Part shown: positions 1-10,079 of the stretch, in pieces | Position numbering within the stretch: position 1 is the stretch's first letter | Layout: each line of letters opens with the position of its first letter | Source of the DNA: Sulfuritalea sp. | GTDB lineage: Bacteria; Pseudomonadota; Gammaproteobacteria; Burkholderiales; Rhodocyclaceae | Assembly: GCF_017302275.1 (NCBI RefSeq) | Contig: NZ_JAFLDR010000003.1 | Location: 62,001-126,000, forward strand | Length of the DNA stretch: 64,000 bases | Direction of reading: 5' to 3' | Notes under the pieces: model-generated | Told to the model about the DNA's origin: nothing | Seen by the model: the letters and a program-made list of their open reading frames with translations, nothing else | The model's database searches: none | Program-made: the position numbers and the translations under genes

Positions 1-219
1 GGTAGCCAGATCCAGAGCCGACGGTCGGGTCGAGGCATGCCAGGTCGCCAGCAGGTAGTCCTCCAGTCCCCGTGCATAGGCGCAGTAACGCGAGCGCATC
101 AGGGTTTCGGCGTCCGGCGCCACGAGCCCGGCGTGGTGGCGGCCGCAGCAGGCGGCGTACGGCAGCGGCCGACCGCAGGGACAGGGGTTCCGGATCTTCG
201 GCGACGCCGAGCTGCCCAT
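1..219 (-). CDS. YchJ-family SEC-C zinc-binding protein (UPF0225), N-terminal part only
   Basis: The gene is read leftwards from an ATG at 217-219 and runs off the window, so only the first 73 residues are present. The N-terminus carries the SEC-C type cysteine cluster (C13-P-C15-G and C24-C25, followed by H28). After it come LMRSRY.AY and YL..TW/STRP blocks typical of the YchJ/UPF0225 family. The family is thought to bind zinc through the SEC-C motif and its cellular role is not established. The start codon overlaps the stop of the small membrane protein upstream (TGATG), so this is the last gene of the dacB transcription unit. Confidence 0.85.
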   Translation of the reverse strand, partial: MGSSASPKIRNPCPCGRPLPYAACCGRHHAGLVAPDAETLMRSRYCAYARGLEDYLLATWHASTRPSALDLAT

Positions 220-452
220 CACTGACCCTTGCCGGGTTCGGGCGGCAGTGCGCACTTCGGGCATGCGCGGCCGAAGGGCGAGATGTAGCGCCACCAGATC
301 CAGGCCAGCCCCGGCAACAAGGCGATCAGCGCGATGTCGGCCCAGCCAGGCTGCGCCAGCTCACCCTGCCACCAGGCGACGGCGGCGCGGATCGCCTCGA
401 TCAGCAGCACCATGTAGCCGAATGCGGCGGCGAGCAGCAGCAGGCGCTTCAC
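219..452 (-). CDS. small membrane protein with C-terminal CxxC
   Basis: A 77-residue protein that I do not recognise as a named family. Two hydrophobic segments (about residues 3-25 and 38-55) suggest two membrane helices. The C-terminal tail has a C-P-K-C pair, which could bind a metal or be redox active. The start is a GTG overlapping the dacB stop by four bases (GTGA), and its stop overlaps the start of the YchJ-like gene. It is therefore translationally coupled on both sides. That coupling is the best evidence that it is a real gene. Confidence 0.7.
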   Translation of the reverse strand: MKRLLLLAAAFGYMVLLIEAIRAAVAWWQGELAQPGWADIALIALLPGLAWIWWRYISPFGRACPKCALPPEPGKGQ

Positions 453-1867
453 GTTCCACGCCCCGCGTAAACCCACTCCAGCAGCGCGTCCTGGGCCGCC
501 TGCGCGCCGCCGGCATGGGGGTGGTTGACGAAGAAAACCACGATCCAGCGCCGTCCGCTGCGATCCAGCACCCAGCCGGCAATGCTGCGCACGCCTTCGA
601 GCGAACCGGTCTTGATGTGGGCCTGGCCGGCGACGCCGTTCTGCTTCAGCCGCTTGCGCATGGTGCCGTCGGTCGCCGTCACCGGCAGCGACGCGACCAG
701 TTCCGGCATCACCGCGCTTTTCCATGCCGCCTGCAGCACGCGGCCGAGGCCCTCGGCGGAAATCCGCTCACGGCGCGACAGGCCCGAGCCGTTTTCCAGC
801 ACCAGTTCGGGCAGTGCCAGGCCGCGCGCATCGAGCCAGGCACGGATCGCGGCGTCGGCATCCTCGGTGCCGGCGGGACGGCGCCCGGCTTCCATGCCCA
901 GCGTCAGAAACAACTGGCGCGCCATGACATTGTTGGAGAACTTGTTGATGTCGCGCACTACTTCGGCAAGAGTCGGCGATGGCAGCACGGCAAGCGGACG
1001 GGCGTCGGCCGGCACCGGGCCGTCGCGCACGCCTCCCGACATGCTGCCGCCCAGTTCGGCCCACAGTTGCTGGAAGACGCCAAGCACGAATTGGGGATGG
1101 TCCATTACCGCGATGTTCCAGCGCTGCTCGCTGCAGCCCGGCGGAAAGACACCGGTCAGCACCAGGCGCGTGGTCGGCCCGTGCGCGAACACGTCGGCGC
1201 GCAGGCGCTCCTTCCAGTCGCCGCAGCCATTGCCGGTGCCCAGTGTGGTCTTGTTGATCAGGTCGAGGTTGGCCGGCGCCGGCTCGGCGCTGACCAGCAG
1301 GGTCTTTTGCTGCGGGTCGGGAACCAGTTGCAGCGTCACCGCCTTGAAATTGACCAGCAGCGCGTCGGGCGCGACGTTGTAGGGGCGCATCGGCTGCGCG
1401 TCGAAACGTGCCGGATCGCCGTTGGCCGTGAGGAAAGCGCCGCGATCGAGCACCAGGTCGCCGCGTATCTCGCGGATGCCGCGCGCGCGTATCTGGCGCA
1501 GCAGGCGCCCGAACTGGTCGTAGGTCAGCTTCGGGTCGCCGCCGCCGCGCAGGTGCAGGTCACCCGTGAGCACACCTTCGCTCAAGGTACCGCCCGCAAA
1601 CGCCTCCGTTTTCCAGACGTAGGCCGGACCCAGCAGGTCGAGCGCGGCATAGGTGGTGACCAGCTTCATGGTCGAGGCCGGATTCAGCGCCGTGCGCGCA
1701 TTCACCGCCAGGCGCGGCGACGCGGCATCGACCTCCCGGACCCAGGCGGCGGTAGCCGAAACCGGTATGCCGGCGGACTTGAGGGCGTGCATCACGGATG
1801 GCGGCAACTCGTCGGCGCGGGCGCCCAGGGCAAGCAAGCAGGCCAGCAAGGGTAAAAATAGTCGCAT
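449..1867 (-). CDS. dacB: D-alanyl-D-alanine carboxypeptidase/endopeptidase (PBP4, peptidase S13)
   Basis: A 472-residue periplasmic penicillin-binding protein that trims or cleaves peptidoglycan cross-links. It starts with a signal peptide (LFLPLLACLLALGARA). The S13 catalytic motifs are all visible: S65-T-M-K68 (SxxK), S-N-N in KFSNNVMAR (SxN), and K-T-G in HIKTGSLEG near the C-terminus. Length matches the family. It heads a three-gene unit with a small membrane protein and the YchJ-like gene. Positions 968-992 carry a diverged copy of the dispersed 25-bp repeat, read here on the opposite strand as AVLPSPTL just before the SxN region. The start chosen gives a clean signal peptide. Confidence 0.95.
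   Translation of the reverse strand: MRLFLPLLACLLALGARADELPPSVMHALKSAGIPVSATAAWVREVDAASPRLAVNARTALNPASTMKLVTTYAALDLLGPAYVWKTEAFAGGTLSEGVLTGDLHLRGGGDPKLTYDQFGRLLRQIRARGIREIRGDLVLDRGAFLTANGDPARFDAQPMRPYNVAPDALLVNFKAVTLQLVPDPQQKTLLVSAEPAPANLDLINKTTLGTGNGCGDWKERLRADVFAHGPTTRLVLTGVFPPGCSEQRWNIAVMDHPQFVLGVFQQLWAELGGSMSGGVRDGPVPADARPLAVLPSPTLAEVVRDINKFSNNVMARQLFLTLGMEAGRRPAGTEDADAAIRAWLDARGLALPELVLENGSGLSRRERISAEGLGRVLQAAWKSAVMPELVASLPVTATDGTMRKRLKQNGVAGQAHIKTGSLEGVRSIAGWVLDRSGRRWIVVFFVNHPHAGGAQAAQDALLEWVYAGRGT
968..992 (+). repeat. 25-bp dispersed repeat, diverged copy inside dacB
   Basis: It matches the family consensus (core AGTCGGCGCTGGCGACACGG) with a few substitutions and is closest to the copy at 4336-4360. 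It lies antisense within the dacB reading frame. Similarity this close over 25 bases makes membership likely, but the encoded segment also fits a normal DacB. Confidence 0.5.
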
Positions 1868-1953
1868 GGCGCGATCTTAGCGCGCAGTTACCGTCGCCGG
1901 CTTGCGCCGATGGCCTATAGAATCGGTGGCAAGGCAAAAAGGGGAACAACCCG

Positions 1954-3930
1954 ATGGAATCACCCGCCTGGCATCCGTCGGCAAAGACAGCACGCGCGGC
2001 GAAACTGACGCCCTTCGGCGACTGGCTGGAGCGCGAGCGCGGACTGCGTTTCGCCGACTACGACGCACTCTGGCGCTGGTCGGTCGACGACCTCGAGGGT
2101 TTCTGGTCGGCGATCTGGGACTACTTCGCGATTCCGGCGGCGACGCCGCGCGGTCGGGTACTGGCCGAGGCAAGGATGCCCGGCGCGCGCTGGTTCCCAG
2201 GCGTCACGTTGAACTACGTCGACCAGGTCTTCCGCCACGCCACGGCGGCGCGCCCGGCCATCGTCTCGCGCAACGAAGCAGGAGAGAACCGCGAGATCGC
2301 CTGGGCCGAGTTGCAGCGCCAGGTCGGCGCCCTGGCGGCGACCCTGCGCGGCATGGGTGTCGAGCGCGGCGACCGCGTCGTCGCTTACCTGCCCAACATT
2401 CCCGAAACCGTGATCGCCTTCCTCGCGGTCGCCAGCATCGGCGCGATCTGGTCGGCCTGCTCGCCCGACATGGGGCGCATCGCTGTGGTCGATCGTTTCC
2501 GCCAGATCGCGCCCAAGGTACTGATCGCCGTCGATGGCTACCGCTACGGTGGCAAGAACTTCGACCGGCGCGAACTGATCCACCAACTGCTGGCCGAGTT
2601 GCCGAGCATCGCCCACTTGGTGCTGCTGCCCGGCATGGACCCGCAAGCCGATCCTGCCGAATTTGACCACTGCACGAGCTGGACCCGGGCCACGGCCGGC
2701 AATGCGCCGCTGCGGGTGGCGCAGGTGCCTTTCGAGCATCCGCTGTGGGTGGTCTATTCCTCGGGCACCACGGGCCTGCCCAAGCCCATAGTGCATACGC
2801 AGGGCGGCATCGTGGTCGAGCACGTCAAGATGTGCGCCTTCCATTTCGACCTCGGTCCGGAAGACCGCTTCCACTGGTATTCCAGCAGCGGCTGGGTCAT
2901 GTGGAACTGCCAGGTTGCCGGGTTGCTGATGGGCAGCACGGTCTGCATCTACGACGGCAATCCCGGCTGGCCGGACTGGAATGCCCTGTGGCGCTTCGTC
3001 GGCGAAACGCGGGTCACGTTTTTCGGCGCCGGCGCGGCCTTCTTCCTTTCCTGCCTCAAGGCGCATGTCGAGCCCAATGATGTCGCCGATCTCTCGGCCC
3101 TGCGCGCCATCGGGTCCACCGGTTCGCCGCTGCCGCCCGAGGGCTACCAGTGGATCTACGACCACGTCCGAAGTGACATCTGGCTCAACCCGGTTTCCGG
3201 CGGCACCGATTTCGCCGGCTGCTTCGTCGGCGGCGTGCCGACACTGCCGGTATACCTCGGCGAGATGCAATGCCGCTGCCTTGGCGCCAAGGTCGAAGCC
3301 TGGGACGAGGCCGGCAGGCCGCTGGTCGATGAAGTCGGCGAACTGGTCTGCAGCGCGCCCATGCCATCGATGCCGCTGATGTTCTGGAACGATCCCGGCG
3401 ACGCACGCTACCGCGAAAGCTATTTCGACATGTATCCCGGCGCCTGGCGCCACGGCGACTGGATTCGCATCACGCCGCGCGGCGGCGCGATCATCTACGG
3501 CCGCTCGGATGCCACCATCAACCGCCACGGCATCCGCATGGGTACCAGCGAGTTGTACCGCGCGGTGGAGGAAATACCTGAAATCCTCGACAGCCTGGTG
3601 GTCGACCTCGAATACCTGGGGCGCGAAAGCTACATGCCGCTGTTCGTCGTCATACGCCCCGGCCATGAACTGACGCGGGCGCTGGAAGCCCTGCTGCGCG
3701 AGCGCATCAGGGTCGCGCTCTCGGCACGCCATGTGCCCAACGAAATCTTTGCCGTGGCGGAAATTCCGCGCACGCTTTCGGGCAAGAAGATGGAGTTGCC
3801 GGTGAAGAAGCTGCTGCTCGGCCAAGCCATCGAAACGGTGGCCAACCCGGATGCAATGGCCAATCCGGCGAGCCTGCAGTGGTTCGTCGACTTCGCCGCG
3901 CGCCGCGCCGCCGGGGAGAAGACAGCATGA
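1954..3930 (+). CDS. aacS: acetoacetyl-CoA synthetase (acetoacetate-CoA ligase)
   Basis: A 658-residue ANL-superfamily acyl-CoA synthetase that activates acetoacetate with ATP and CoA, linking ketone bodies or polyhydroxybutyrate turnover to acetyl-CoA. The P-loop-like adenylation motif YSSGTTGLPKP lies near residue 268. The C-terminal catalytic lysine region reads PRTLSGKKMELPVKK. The N-terminal block (FGDWLERERGLRF, DLEGFWSAIWDYF) and the length separate acetoacetate ligases from ordinary acetyl-CoA synthetases. The start at 1954 is preceded by a purine-rich GGGGAA. The gene stands divergent from dacB. The acetate-type symporters elsewhere in the window would fit C2-C4 acid metabolism, but no direct link is visible. 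Confidence 0.93.
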   Translation: MESPAWHPSAKTARAAKLTPFGDWLERERGLRFADYDALWRWSVDDLEGFWSAIWDYFAIPAATPRGRVLAEARMPGARWFPGVTLNYVDQVFRHATAARPAIVSRNEAGENREIAWAELQRQVGALAATLRGMGVERGDRVVAYLPNIPETVIAFLAVASIGAIWSACSPDMGRIAVVDRFRQIAPKVLIAVDGYRYGGKNFDRRELIHQLLAELPSIAHLVLLPGMDPQADPAEFDHCTSWTRATAGNAPLRVAQVPFEHPLWVVYSSGTTGLPKPIVHTQGGIVVEHVKMCAFHFDLGPEDRFHWYSSSGWVMWNCQVAGLLMGSTVCIYDGNPGWPDWNALWRFVGETRVTFFGAGAAFFLSCLKAHVEPNDVADLSALRAIGSTGSPLPPEGYQWIYDHVRSDIWLNPVSGGTDFAGCFVGGVPTLPVYLGEMQCRCLGAKVEAWDEAGRPLVDEVGELVCSAPMPSMPLMFWNDPGDARYRESYFDMYPGAWRHGDWIRITPRGGAIIYGRSDATINRHGIRMGTSELYRAVEEIPEILDSLVVDLEYLGRESYMPLFVVIRPGHELTRALEALLRERIRVALSARHVPNEIFAVAEIPRTLSGKKMELPVKKLLLGQAIETVANPDAMANPASLQWFVDFAARRAAGEKTA

Positions 3931-4043
3931 GCGCCCCCCGCCGGGCCGCCCCAAGGGTGGCGCAGCCAACAGACGGAGCCGCGCAGCGGCAGACCGCCAT
4001 CACCCCCTGCCTTGGGCAGGGGGCTGGGGGGAGGGTAGTTCGG
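3930..4043 (+). repeat. intergenic repeat B, copy 1 (about 110 bp, C-rich/G-rich hairpin end)
   Basis: The segment shares an ordered set of blocks with 33201-33316 and 45232-45344: GGGCCGCCCC, a middle block around CCGCGCAGCGGC, and a terminal CCCCCT / AGGGGG hairpin ending in GGGGGGAGG. Here it fills the gap between aacS and the flavin reductase gene. Its terminal G-rich run sits where the ribosome binding site of the next gene would be. Confidence 0.75.
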
Positions 4044-4600
4044 TGAGCGGGCGCGTCGCGGTTCCCTTGCCCAAGGCCTACCTGCTGCTCAACCACGGGC
4101 CGACCGTGCTGGTTTCCAGCGCCCACGGCGACCGGCGCAACGTGATGGCGGCCGCGTGGAACATGGCGCTGGACTTCGATCCGCCCAAGGTCGCCGTGGT
4201 GATCGACAAATCCACGCTGACGCGCGAACTGGTCGAGGCCTCGGGCGAGTTCGTGCTCAACGTGCCGTCGCGCAGGATCGCCGCCTTGACGTTGGCTGTG
4301 GGCAGCGAAAGCGGACGCGGCATCGACAAAATATCAAAAGTCGGCGCTGGCAGCACGGCGGCCGCCGTGGTCAAGGCGCCGCTGATCGACGATTGCCTGG
4401 CCTGGCTGGAATGCCGCGTGATTCCCGAGCCGCACATCCAGAAAAGCTACGATCTGTTCTTCGGTGAAGTGGTCGCCGCCTGGGCCGACCCCGAGGTGTT
4501 CGCCAACGGTCGCTGGCATTTCCCCGATGCACAGCGGCGCAGCATCCACTATCAGGCCGGCGGCAACTTCTTCGCCACCGGCGAGCCGTTCGACGCATAG
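4043..4600 (+). CDS. flavin reductase-like FMN-binding domain protein
   Basis: A 185-residue single-domain protein of the flavin reductase-like/split-barrel FMN family (motifs MAAAWNMALDFDPPKVAVVID, FVLNVPS, APLIDDCLAWLECRV). Such proteins reduce or bind FMN and often serve as partners of monooxygenases; the partner is not evident here. I chose the GTG at 4043 because the family starts near LPKAYLLLNHGPTVLVSS and upstream codons fall inside repeat B. A copy of the 25-bp dispersed repeat (4336-4360) is translated as SKVGAGSTAA (around residues 98-107). It replaces, without changing length, a segment that varies in the family. Confidence 0.85.
   Translation: MSGRVAVPLPKAYLLLNHGPTVLVSSAHGDRRNVMAAAWNMALDFDPPKVAVVIDKSTLTRELVEASGEFVLNVPSRRIAALTLAVGSESGRGIDKISKVGAGSTAAAVVKAPLIDDCLAWLECRVIPEPHIQKSYDLFFGEVVAAWADPEVFANGRWHFPDAQRRSIHYQAGGNFFATGEPFDA
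4336..4360 (+). repeat. 25-bp dispersed repeat, inside flavin reductase-like gene
   Basis: A near-consensus copy that differs mainly at GCAGCACGG versus GCGACACGG. It is translated in the gene's frame as K-V-G-A-G-S-T-A. Confidence 0.85.
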
Positions 4601-4653
4601 CTGAAGCGCGCGTTGCACACCGATTGTCTTCGACGAGCAGAGCGAGCGAATCA

Positions 4654-4690
4654 ACCCCCTCCCCCGCGAGGGGGAGGCCGGGAGGGGGCG
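4654..4690. repeat. C/G-rich hairpin related to the end of repeat B
   Basis: CCCCCTCCCCC is followed by GAGGGGGAGG and GGGAGGGGG, forming a strong GC hairpin like the terminal part of repeat B. It may terminate the flavin reductase transcript, although there is no U-run. Confidence 0.5.
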
Positions 4691-4703
4691 GGTCATCGAA
4701 GAC

Positions 4704-4758
4704 GTCTGACGCGACTTTGACGCCCGGTCGATGAGCGGGCGTCAAAGTCGCGTCAGAC
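4704..4758. terminator. perfect 23-bp inverted repeat between convergent genes
   Basis: Left arm 4704-4726 and right arm 4736-4758 are exact reverse complements with a nine-base loop. It lies between the ends of two convergent genes, and the right arm contains the nnrU stop codon. It probably works as a bidirectional transcription barrier. It lacks a T-run, so it may instead be a remnant of a mobile palindrome. Confidence 0.6.
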
Positions 4759-5334
4759 GCGGAACGGCGCCACGCCGATCAGCCAGGCGTGGCCCCAGAG
4801 TGCGAACACGGCCCAGGCCAGCGCGCCGACGGCTGCCACCGTGGCGTCCCGCGTCCAGCCGCAGACGGGATAGCTGCGGCCGGCAAGGCGATCGCGGCGG
4901 CGCGCCACGATGAAGTTCGCTATCGCCCAGGCGAGGAAGGCGCCGAACAGCACGACATCGGCGCGGTTGCCGTTGGCCAGCAAATGGGCCAGAGCCCAGA
5001 GCTTGACCCCGGCGACCATCGGATGGCCGACCCTGGCCTTGATGTGGCTGCCCGGCAGGTAGGCGGCCACCAGAAGGATAAAGGCCGGCAGGGTCAATCC
5101 CGCCGCCAGGTGGCGCATCGGCGTCGGTGGCGCCCAGAGCACCACATCGCCGGCTCGCGCCAACCCGTAGCCCCAAATGATCAGGCCCAATCCTGCGGCA
5201 GAAAAGAGTGAGTACACGCCCTTCCAACGCAATTCACCGATCCGGGCGATCTGTGCGCTACGCCATGTATCGGCGAACATGCGCACCGAGTGCACACCGA
5301 GAAACAGCAGCAGGCCGAGGATCAGGGTGGTCAT
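4753..5334 (-). CDS. NnrU family membrane protein
   Basis: A 193-residue integral membrane protein with about five to six hydrophobic segments. Family landmarks are the start MTTLILGLLLFLGVHSVRMF, LVAAYLPGSHIKARVGHPMV and VKLWALAHLLANG. NnrU proteins are associated with nitric oxide and denitrification regulons in proteobacteria; their exact role is unclear. The ATG at 5334 was chosen because it places the first helix at the N-terminus as in relatives. The stop codon lies within the 23-bp palindrome at 4704-4758. No denitrification genes flank it here. Confidence 0.88.
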   Translation of the reverse strand: MTTLILGLLLFLGVHSVRMFADTWRSAQIARIGELRWKGVYSLFSAAGLGLIIWGYGLARAGDVVLWAPPTPMRHLAAGLTLPAFILLVAAYLPGSHIKARVGHPMVAGVKLWALAHLLANGNRADVVLFGAFLAWAIANFIVARRRDRLAGRSYPVCGWTRDATVAAVGALAWAVFALWGHAWLIGVAPFRV

Positions 5335-5427
5335 GGAACACTTTCCGCAACAACGTAGTGCGGCCATGATACTTGCGATGTAAAGCGTCCGGGGCCATCT
5401 TGACGTTATCGCCCCCAGGAGAATTCC

Positions 5428-6285
5428 ATGTCCAGCCGTCGCCTGCAGCAGATCATTCCCGCCGTCGCCACCTCGGATGGCGCCGGCGTCAACCTGCGTC
5501 GCAGCCTGGGCCGTGCGCCGGAAGCTCGCCTCGACCCATTCCTGATGCTCGACGAATTCTCCTCGGACGATCCCGACGACTACATCGCCGGCTTTCCGTC
5601 CCACCCCCATCGCGGCTTCGAGACCGTAACCTACATGCTCGACGGCCACATGCTGCACCAGGACCACCTCGGCAACCGCGGCAACCTGCTGCCCGGCGGC
5701 GCGCAATGGATGACGGCCGGGCGCGGCATCATCCATTCCGAGATGCCGCAGCAGGAACGCGGCCGCATGCGCGGCTTCCAGCTCTGGATCAACCTGCCGG
5801 CGGCGGAGAAGATGAAGCCGGCGTCCTATTGCGACATCCGCCCCGACGAAATTCCGACCGTGGCACTGGCCGGCGGGGGCGAAGTGCGCGTGATCGCCGG
5901 GCAAATCGACGTTGGTGCCGACGAGGTCGCCGGCCCGGTGCGAGGCATCACCACCGAGCCGCTATATATGGACGTGCGCTTGCCGGAAGGTGGCAGTTTC
6001 AGCCATCCCGTCGCCACAGGCCACAGCGCGTTTGTCTACGCCTACGAAGGCAGCCTCGCCATCGGCGAGGAAGCAGACGCGCGCCGGTTACCGGCGCAGT
6101 CCGCCGGCGTGCTGGGCGGAGATGGGCCGGTAGCAATCCGGGCAGCGGGCGGCCCGGCCCGCTTCCTTCTCCTTGCCGCGCGTCCGCTGCATGAGCCGAT
6201 TGCACACTACGGCCCCTTCGTCATGAACACCCGCGAGGAAATCGAGCAGGCCGTAGGCGACTACCGCAACGACCGACTGACCTGA
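5428..6285 (+). CDS. pirin family protein
   Basis: A 285-residue bicupin of the pirin family. The metal-binding residues of the N-terminal cupin are present: H59 and H61 in HPHRGFETVTY, and H103 and E105 in GIIHSEMP. Bacterial pirins include quercetin 2,3-dioxygenases and regulators of central metabolism, so the substrate cannot be read from sequence. The start is preceded by CAGGAGAATTCC, a good Shine-Dalgarno. The gene appears to be monocistronic, between nnrU (divergent) and the groESL promoter region. Confidence 0.93.
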   Translation: MSSRRLQQIIPAVATSDGAGVNLRRSLGRAPEARLDPFLMLDEFSSDDPDDYIAGFPSHPHRGFETVTYMLDGHMLHQDHLGNRGNLLPGGAQWMTAGRGIIHSEMPQQERGRMRGFQLWINLPAAEKMKPASYCDIRPDEIPTVALAGGGEVRVIAGQIDVGADEVAGPVRGITTEPLYMDVRLPEGGSFSHPVATGHSAFVYAYEGSLAIGEEADARRLPAQSAGVLGGDGPVAIRAAGGPARFLLLAARPLHEPIAHYGPFVMNTREEIEQAVGDYRNDRLT

Positions 6286-6437
6286 AGCGGCCTGGGCCGG
6301 CGCCGGTCCACGGCCGCTCTGGCCGGTACCTGGCTCAGACGCCCGGTATCGCCTTCAGCACCGGATGCAGGCACGGTCCGCCTACCGCGACCGTGCGCCA
6401 CTGGCGGCGCGCGGGGACAATATTTGGCGTCCCCTAC

Positions 6438-6466
6438 TTGAACAAGTGGCAACAAGGCCCTATTAT
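6438..6466 (+). promoter_or_regulatory. sigma70-type promoter of groESL
   Basis: TTGAAC at 6438-6443 and TATTAT at 6461-6466 are separated by 17 bases. The -10 element touches the left arm of the CIRCE operator, so a repressor bound there would block initiation. Confidence 0.8.
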
Positions 6467-6492
6467 TAGCACTCGTTTGCGATGAGTGCTAA
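6466..6492 (+). promoter_or_regulatory. CIRCE operator (HrcA binding site)
   Basis: A perfect TTAGCACTC-N9-GAGTGCTAA inverted repeat, the classical HrcA operator. It lies 84 bases ahead of groES. This predicts heat-shock control of groESL by an HrcA repressor encoded outside the window. Confidence 0.97.
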
Positions 6493-6576
6493 CACTCTCT
6501 CGCTTCTGTCCACCCGGCGGCCTGGCCGCTCAGGTTTCTTGTCTGTAACAACCCGTTTGAAGAGGAGAGCAAGTCC

Positions 6577-6867
6577 ATGAAGATTCGTCCCTTGCATGAC
6601 CGCGTGATCGTCAAGCGCCTCGAGGAAGAGAAGCGCACCGCCTCCGGCATCGTCATTCCCGACAACGCCGCCGAAAAGCCCGACCAGGGCGAAGTCAAGG
6701 CCGTCGGCGCCGGAAAGATCCAGGACGACGGCAAGGTCCGTCCGATGGCACTCAAGGTCGGTGACCGCGTGCTGTTCGGCAAGTACTCCGGCCAGTCCGT
6801 CAAGGTCGATGGCGAGGAACTTCTCGTCATGCGCGAAGAAGACATCATGGGCGTGGTTGAGCTCTAA
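6577..6867 (+). CDS. groES: co-chaperonin GroES (Hsp10)
   Basis: A 96-residue co-chaperonin forming the heptameric lid of GroEL. It has the family start [18 protein letters not shown], a mobile-loop region ([24 protein letters not shown]) and the C-terminal [12 protein letters not shown]. The Shine-Dalgarno GAGGAGAG lies about ten bases upstream. It is followed 30 bases later by groEL in the same transcript. Confidence 0.99.
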   Translation: MKIRPLHDRVIVKRLEEEKRTASGIVIPDNAAEKPDQGEVKAVGAGKIQDDGKVRPMALKVGDRVLFGKYSGQSVKVDGEELLVMREEDIMGVVEL

Positions 6868-8556
<1,689 letters not shown>

Positions 8557-8599
8557 TCGACGGCGTCGAATACATGTCCTGCGGACAAGGTTAGGAACA

Positions 8600-8620
8600 G
8601 GGGGAACCCTGGTTCCCCCC
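8600..8620 (+). terminator. GC-rich hairpin downstream of groEL
   Basis: GGGGGAACC and GGTTCCCCC are paired around a two-base loop, giving a very stable stem shortly after the groEL stop. There is no T-run, so it may attenuate transcription or protect the 3' end. Confidence 0.45.
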
Positions 8621-8651
8621 GTACCCCCTTCCTACTGGACCGTGCATATCG

Positions 8652-8686
8652 AAACCCCCGACTCTGGAAACAAGGTCGGGGGTTTT
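8652..8686 (+). terminator. Rho-independent terminator of groESL
   Basis: AAACCCCCGAC pairs with GTCGGGGGTTTT across a 12-base loop, and the stem ends in a short T-run. It is the most likely end of the groESL transcript. Confidence 0.8.
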
Positions 8687-8700
8687 CCATTTCGGGTTCA

Positions 8701-8725
8701 AAAAGTCGGCGCCGGCGACACGGCG
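8701..8725 (+). repeat. 25-bp dispersed repeat, intergenic after groEL
   Basis: Nearly identical to the consensus, with GCC in place of GCT in the centre. It stands directly behind the groESL terminator. Confidence 0.9.
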
Positions 8726-8824
8726 AATGCATGGCGGATGCATTGGTGGCGCAGCGATTTTCCCGATCCGGCAACGGACAGGCTATTATTTCGCCCATAC
8801 CCCTAAAGTCAGAGGAGGTGTCCA

Positions 8825-9331
8825 GTGGGCAGCGATGGCATTTATCGCAAGACTGAAAAGGGACGGACCGAGGTGGCGACTCGCGCCAACAAACTCGGAC
8901 TTCGCGAGCGAACCATGCTGATCATGGTCGACGACAAGACCACCCGCCGTGGCCTGCTGGAAAAGAACACCCATCCGACCAGCGAAGGCATCCTCAACGA
9001 CCTGCTGGCCGGCGGCTACATCGAAACCACCCCGGGCACCGGTGACGCGCCCGCGGAGCCGCCCGTCGCCGCGGCCGCGCCGGCAAGCGCCCCTGCCCAG
9101 CCCGCGGTCGAGGTCTCGGTCAAATCCGCGTCAAGCTACGCCTGCCGCGCGCTGGTGGCCTACCTCGGCCCCAGCGCGGACGACCTGACGGTGTTGGTGG
9201 AAAAATGCAAGGGACTCGACGAACTCACCGAGCGGTTGCAGAAGTGTCGCGACGTCATCCAGGCCATGGCCGGGCGGAAAAAGGCCGACGAATTCTGGTT
9301 CAGCGTCAGCGCCCGCCTGCCAAAGGCCTGA
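8825..9331 (+). CDS. conserved-looking hypothetical protein with Ala/Pro linker
   Basis: A 168-residue soluble protein that I cannot name. The N-terminal 65 residues (YRKTEKGRTEVATRANKLGL, TMLIMVDDKT) look like a small helical or winged-helix-like domain. An Ala/Pro-rich linker covers about residues 75-98, then comes an acidic C-terminal helical domain. The start is a GTG at 8825 with AGAGGAGGTG just upstream, a strong Shine-Dalgarno. It lies 62 bases ahead of the response regulator gene on the same strand, so it may be part of that unit. Confidence 0.7.
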   Translation: MGSDGIYRKTEKGRTEVATRANKLGLRERTMLIMVDDKTTRRGLLEKNTHPTSEGILNDLLAGGYIETTPGTGDAPAEPPVAAAAPASAPAQPAVEVSVKSASSYACRALVAYLGPSADDLTVLVEKCKGLDELTERLQKCRDVIQAMAGRKKADEFWFSVSARLPKA

Positions 9332-9392
9332 TCTGTGGCAAGCTGGCGCTGATTCGAGACTTACCCGGAAACTCGTTCAGACATCCGCCGCC

Positions 9393-10079
9393 ATGAGAAT
9401 TCTGCTCGCCGAAGACGACCGCATCATTTCGCAGGGCCTGATCGCCGCCTTGCGCAAATCCGGTTATGCCGTGGATCACGTGAATAACGGTGCCGACGCC
9501 GATACCGCCCTGCTGTCCCAACAATACGACCTCCTGATCCTCGACCTGGGCCTGCCGCGCCTGTCGGGCATCGATGTGCTCAAGCGCCTGCGCGCGCGCA
9601 AAGTGACCATGCCGGTGCTGGTGTTGACGGCGCAGGACGGCGTCGAAGACCGGGTGCGCGGCCTCGATGCCGGCGCCGACGACTACCTGACCAAGCCCTT
9701 CGCCCTGCCCGAACTGTTCGCCCGGGCGCGCGCACTGACCCGGCGCGGCACCGGCAATCCGACCCGGATCGAAGTCGGCCCGCTTTCCTACGACCAGTCC
9801 GAGCGCATGGCGCGGCTGAACGGAGAGATCGTCGAGCTTTCGGCGCGCGAGCTGGCGCTGCTGGAAATCCTGCTGCTGCGCGCAGGTCGCCTGGTCGCCA
9901 AGGAACAATTGGTGGACCAGCTTTGCAGCTGGGGCGAGGAAGTCAGCAACAACGCGATCGAAGTCTATATCCATCGCCTGCGCAAGAAACTCGAACCGGG
10001 CGGCGCCCGTATCACCACCGTGCGCGGCCTCGGCTATTGCCTGGAGAAACCCGCAGAAACGGCCGATGACAAAGCCTGA
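9393..10079 (+). CDS. OmpR/QseB-type response regulator
   Basis: A 228-residue two-component regulator. The receiver domain (residues 1-115) has the acidic pocket ED near residues 7-9, phosphoacceptor D51 in LILDLGLPR, and K101 in DYLTKPF. A C-terminal winged-helix DNA-binding domain (VYIHRLRKKLEP, TVRGLGYCL) follows. It overlaps the histidine kinase gene by 14 bases, so the two are coupled. The cluster directly upstream of a DUF4212/symporter pair suggests control of carboxylate uptake, by analogy with TctDE systems. That link is inference. Confidence 0.95.
   Translation: MRILLAEDDRIISQGLIAALRKSGYAVDHVNNGADADTALLSQQYDLLILDLGLPRLSGIDVLKRLRARKVTMPVLVLTAQDGVEDRVRGLDAGADDYLTKPFALPELFARARALTRRGTGNPTRIEVGPLSYDQSERMARLNGEIVELSARELALLEILLLRAGRLVAKEQLVDQLCSWGEEVSNNAIEVYIHRLRKKLEPGGARITTVRGLGYCLEKPAETADDKA

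Noticed and set aside
1960-3969. Long minus-strand frame opposite aacS
   Set aside because: It is a shadow of the acetoacetyl-CoA synthetase gene, with His/Arg/Gly-rich low-quality sequence.
6707-6722. GTCGGCGCCGG match to the repeat core in groES
   Set aside because: It encodes the normal VGAGK segment of GroES, and the rest of the motif is missing.
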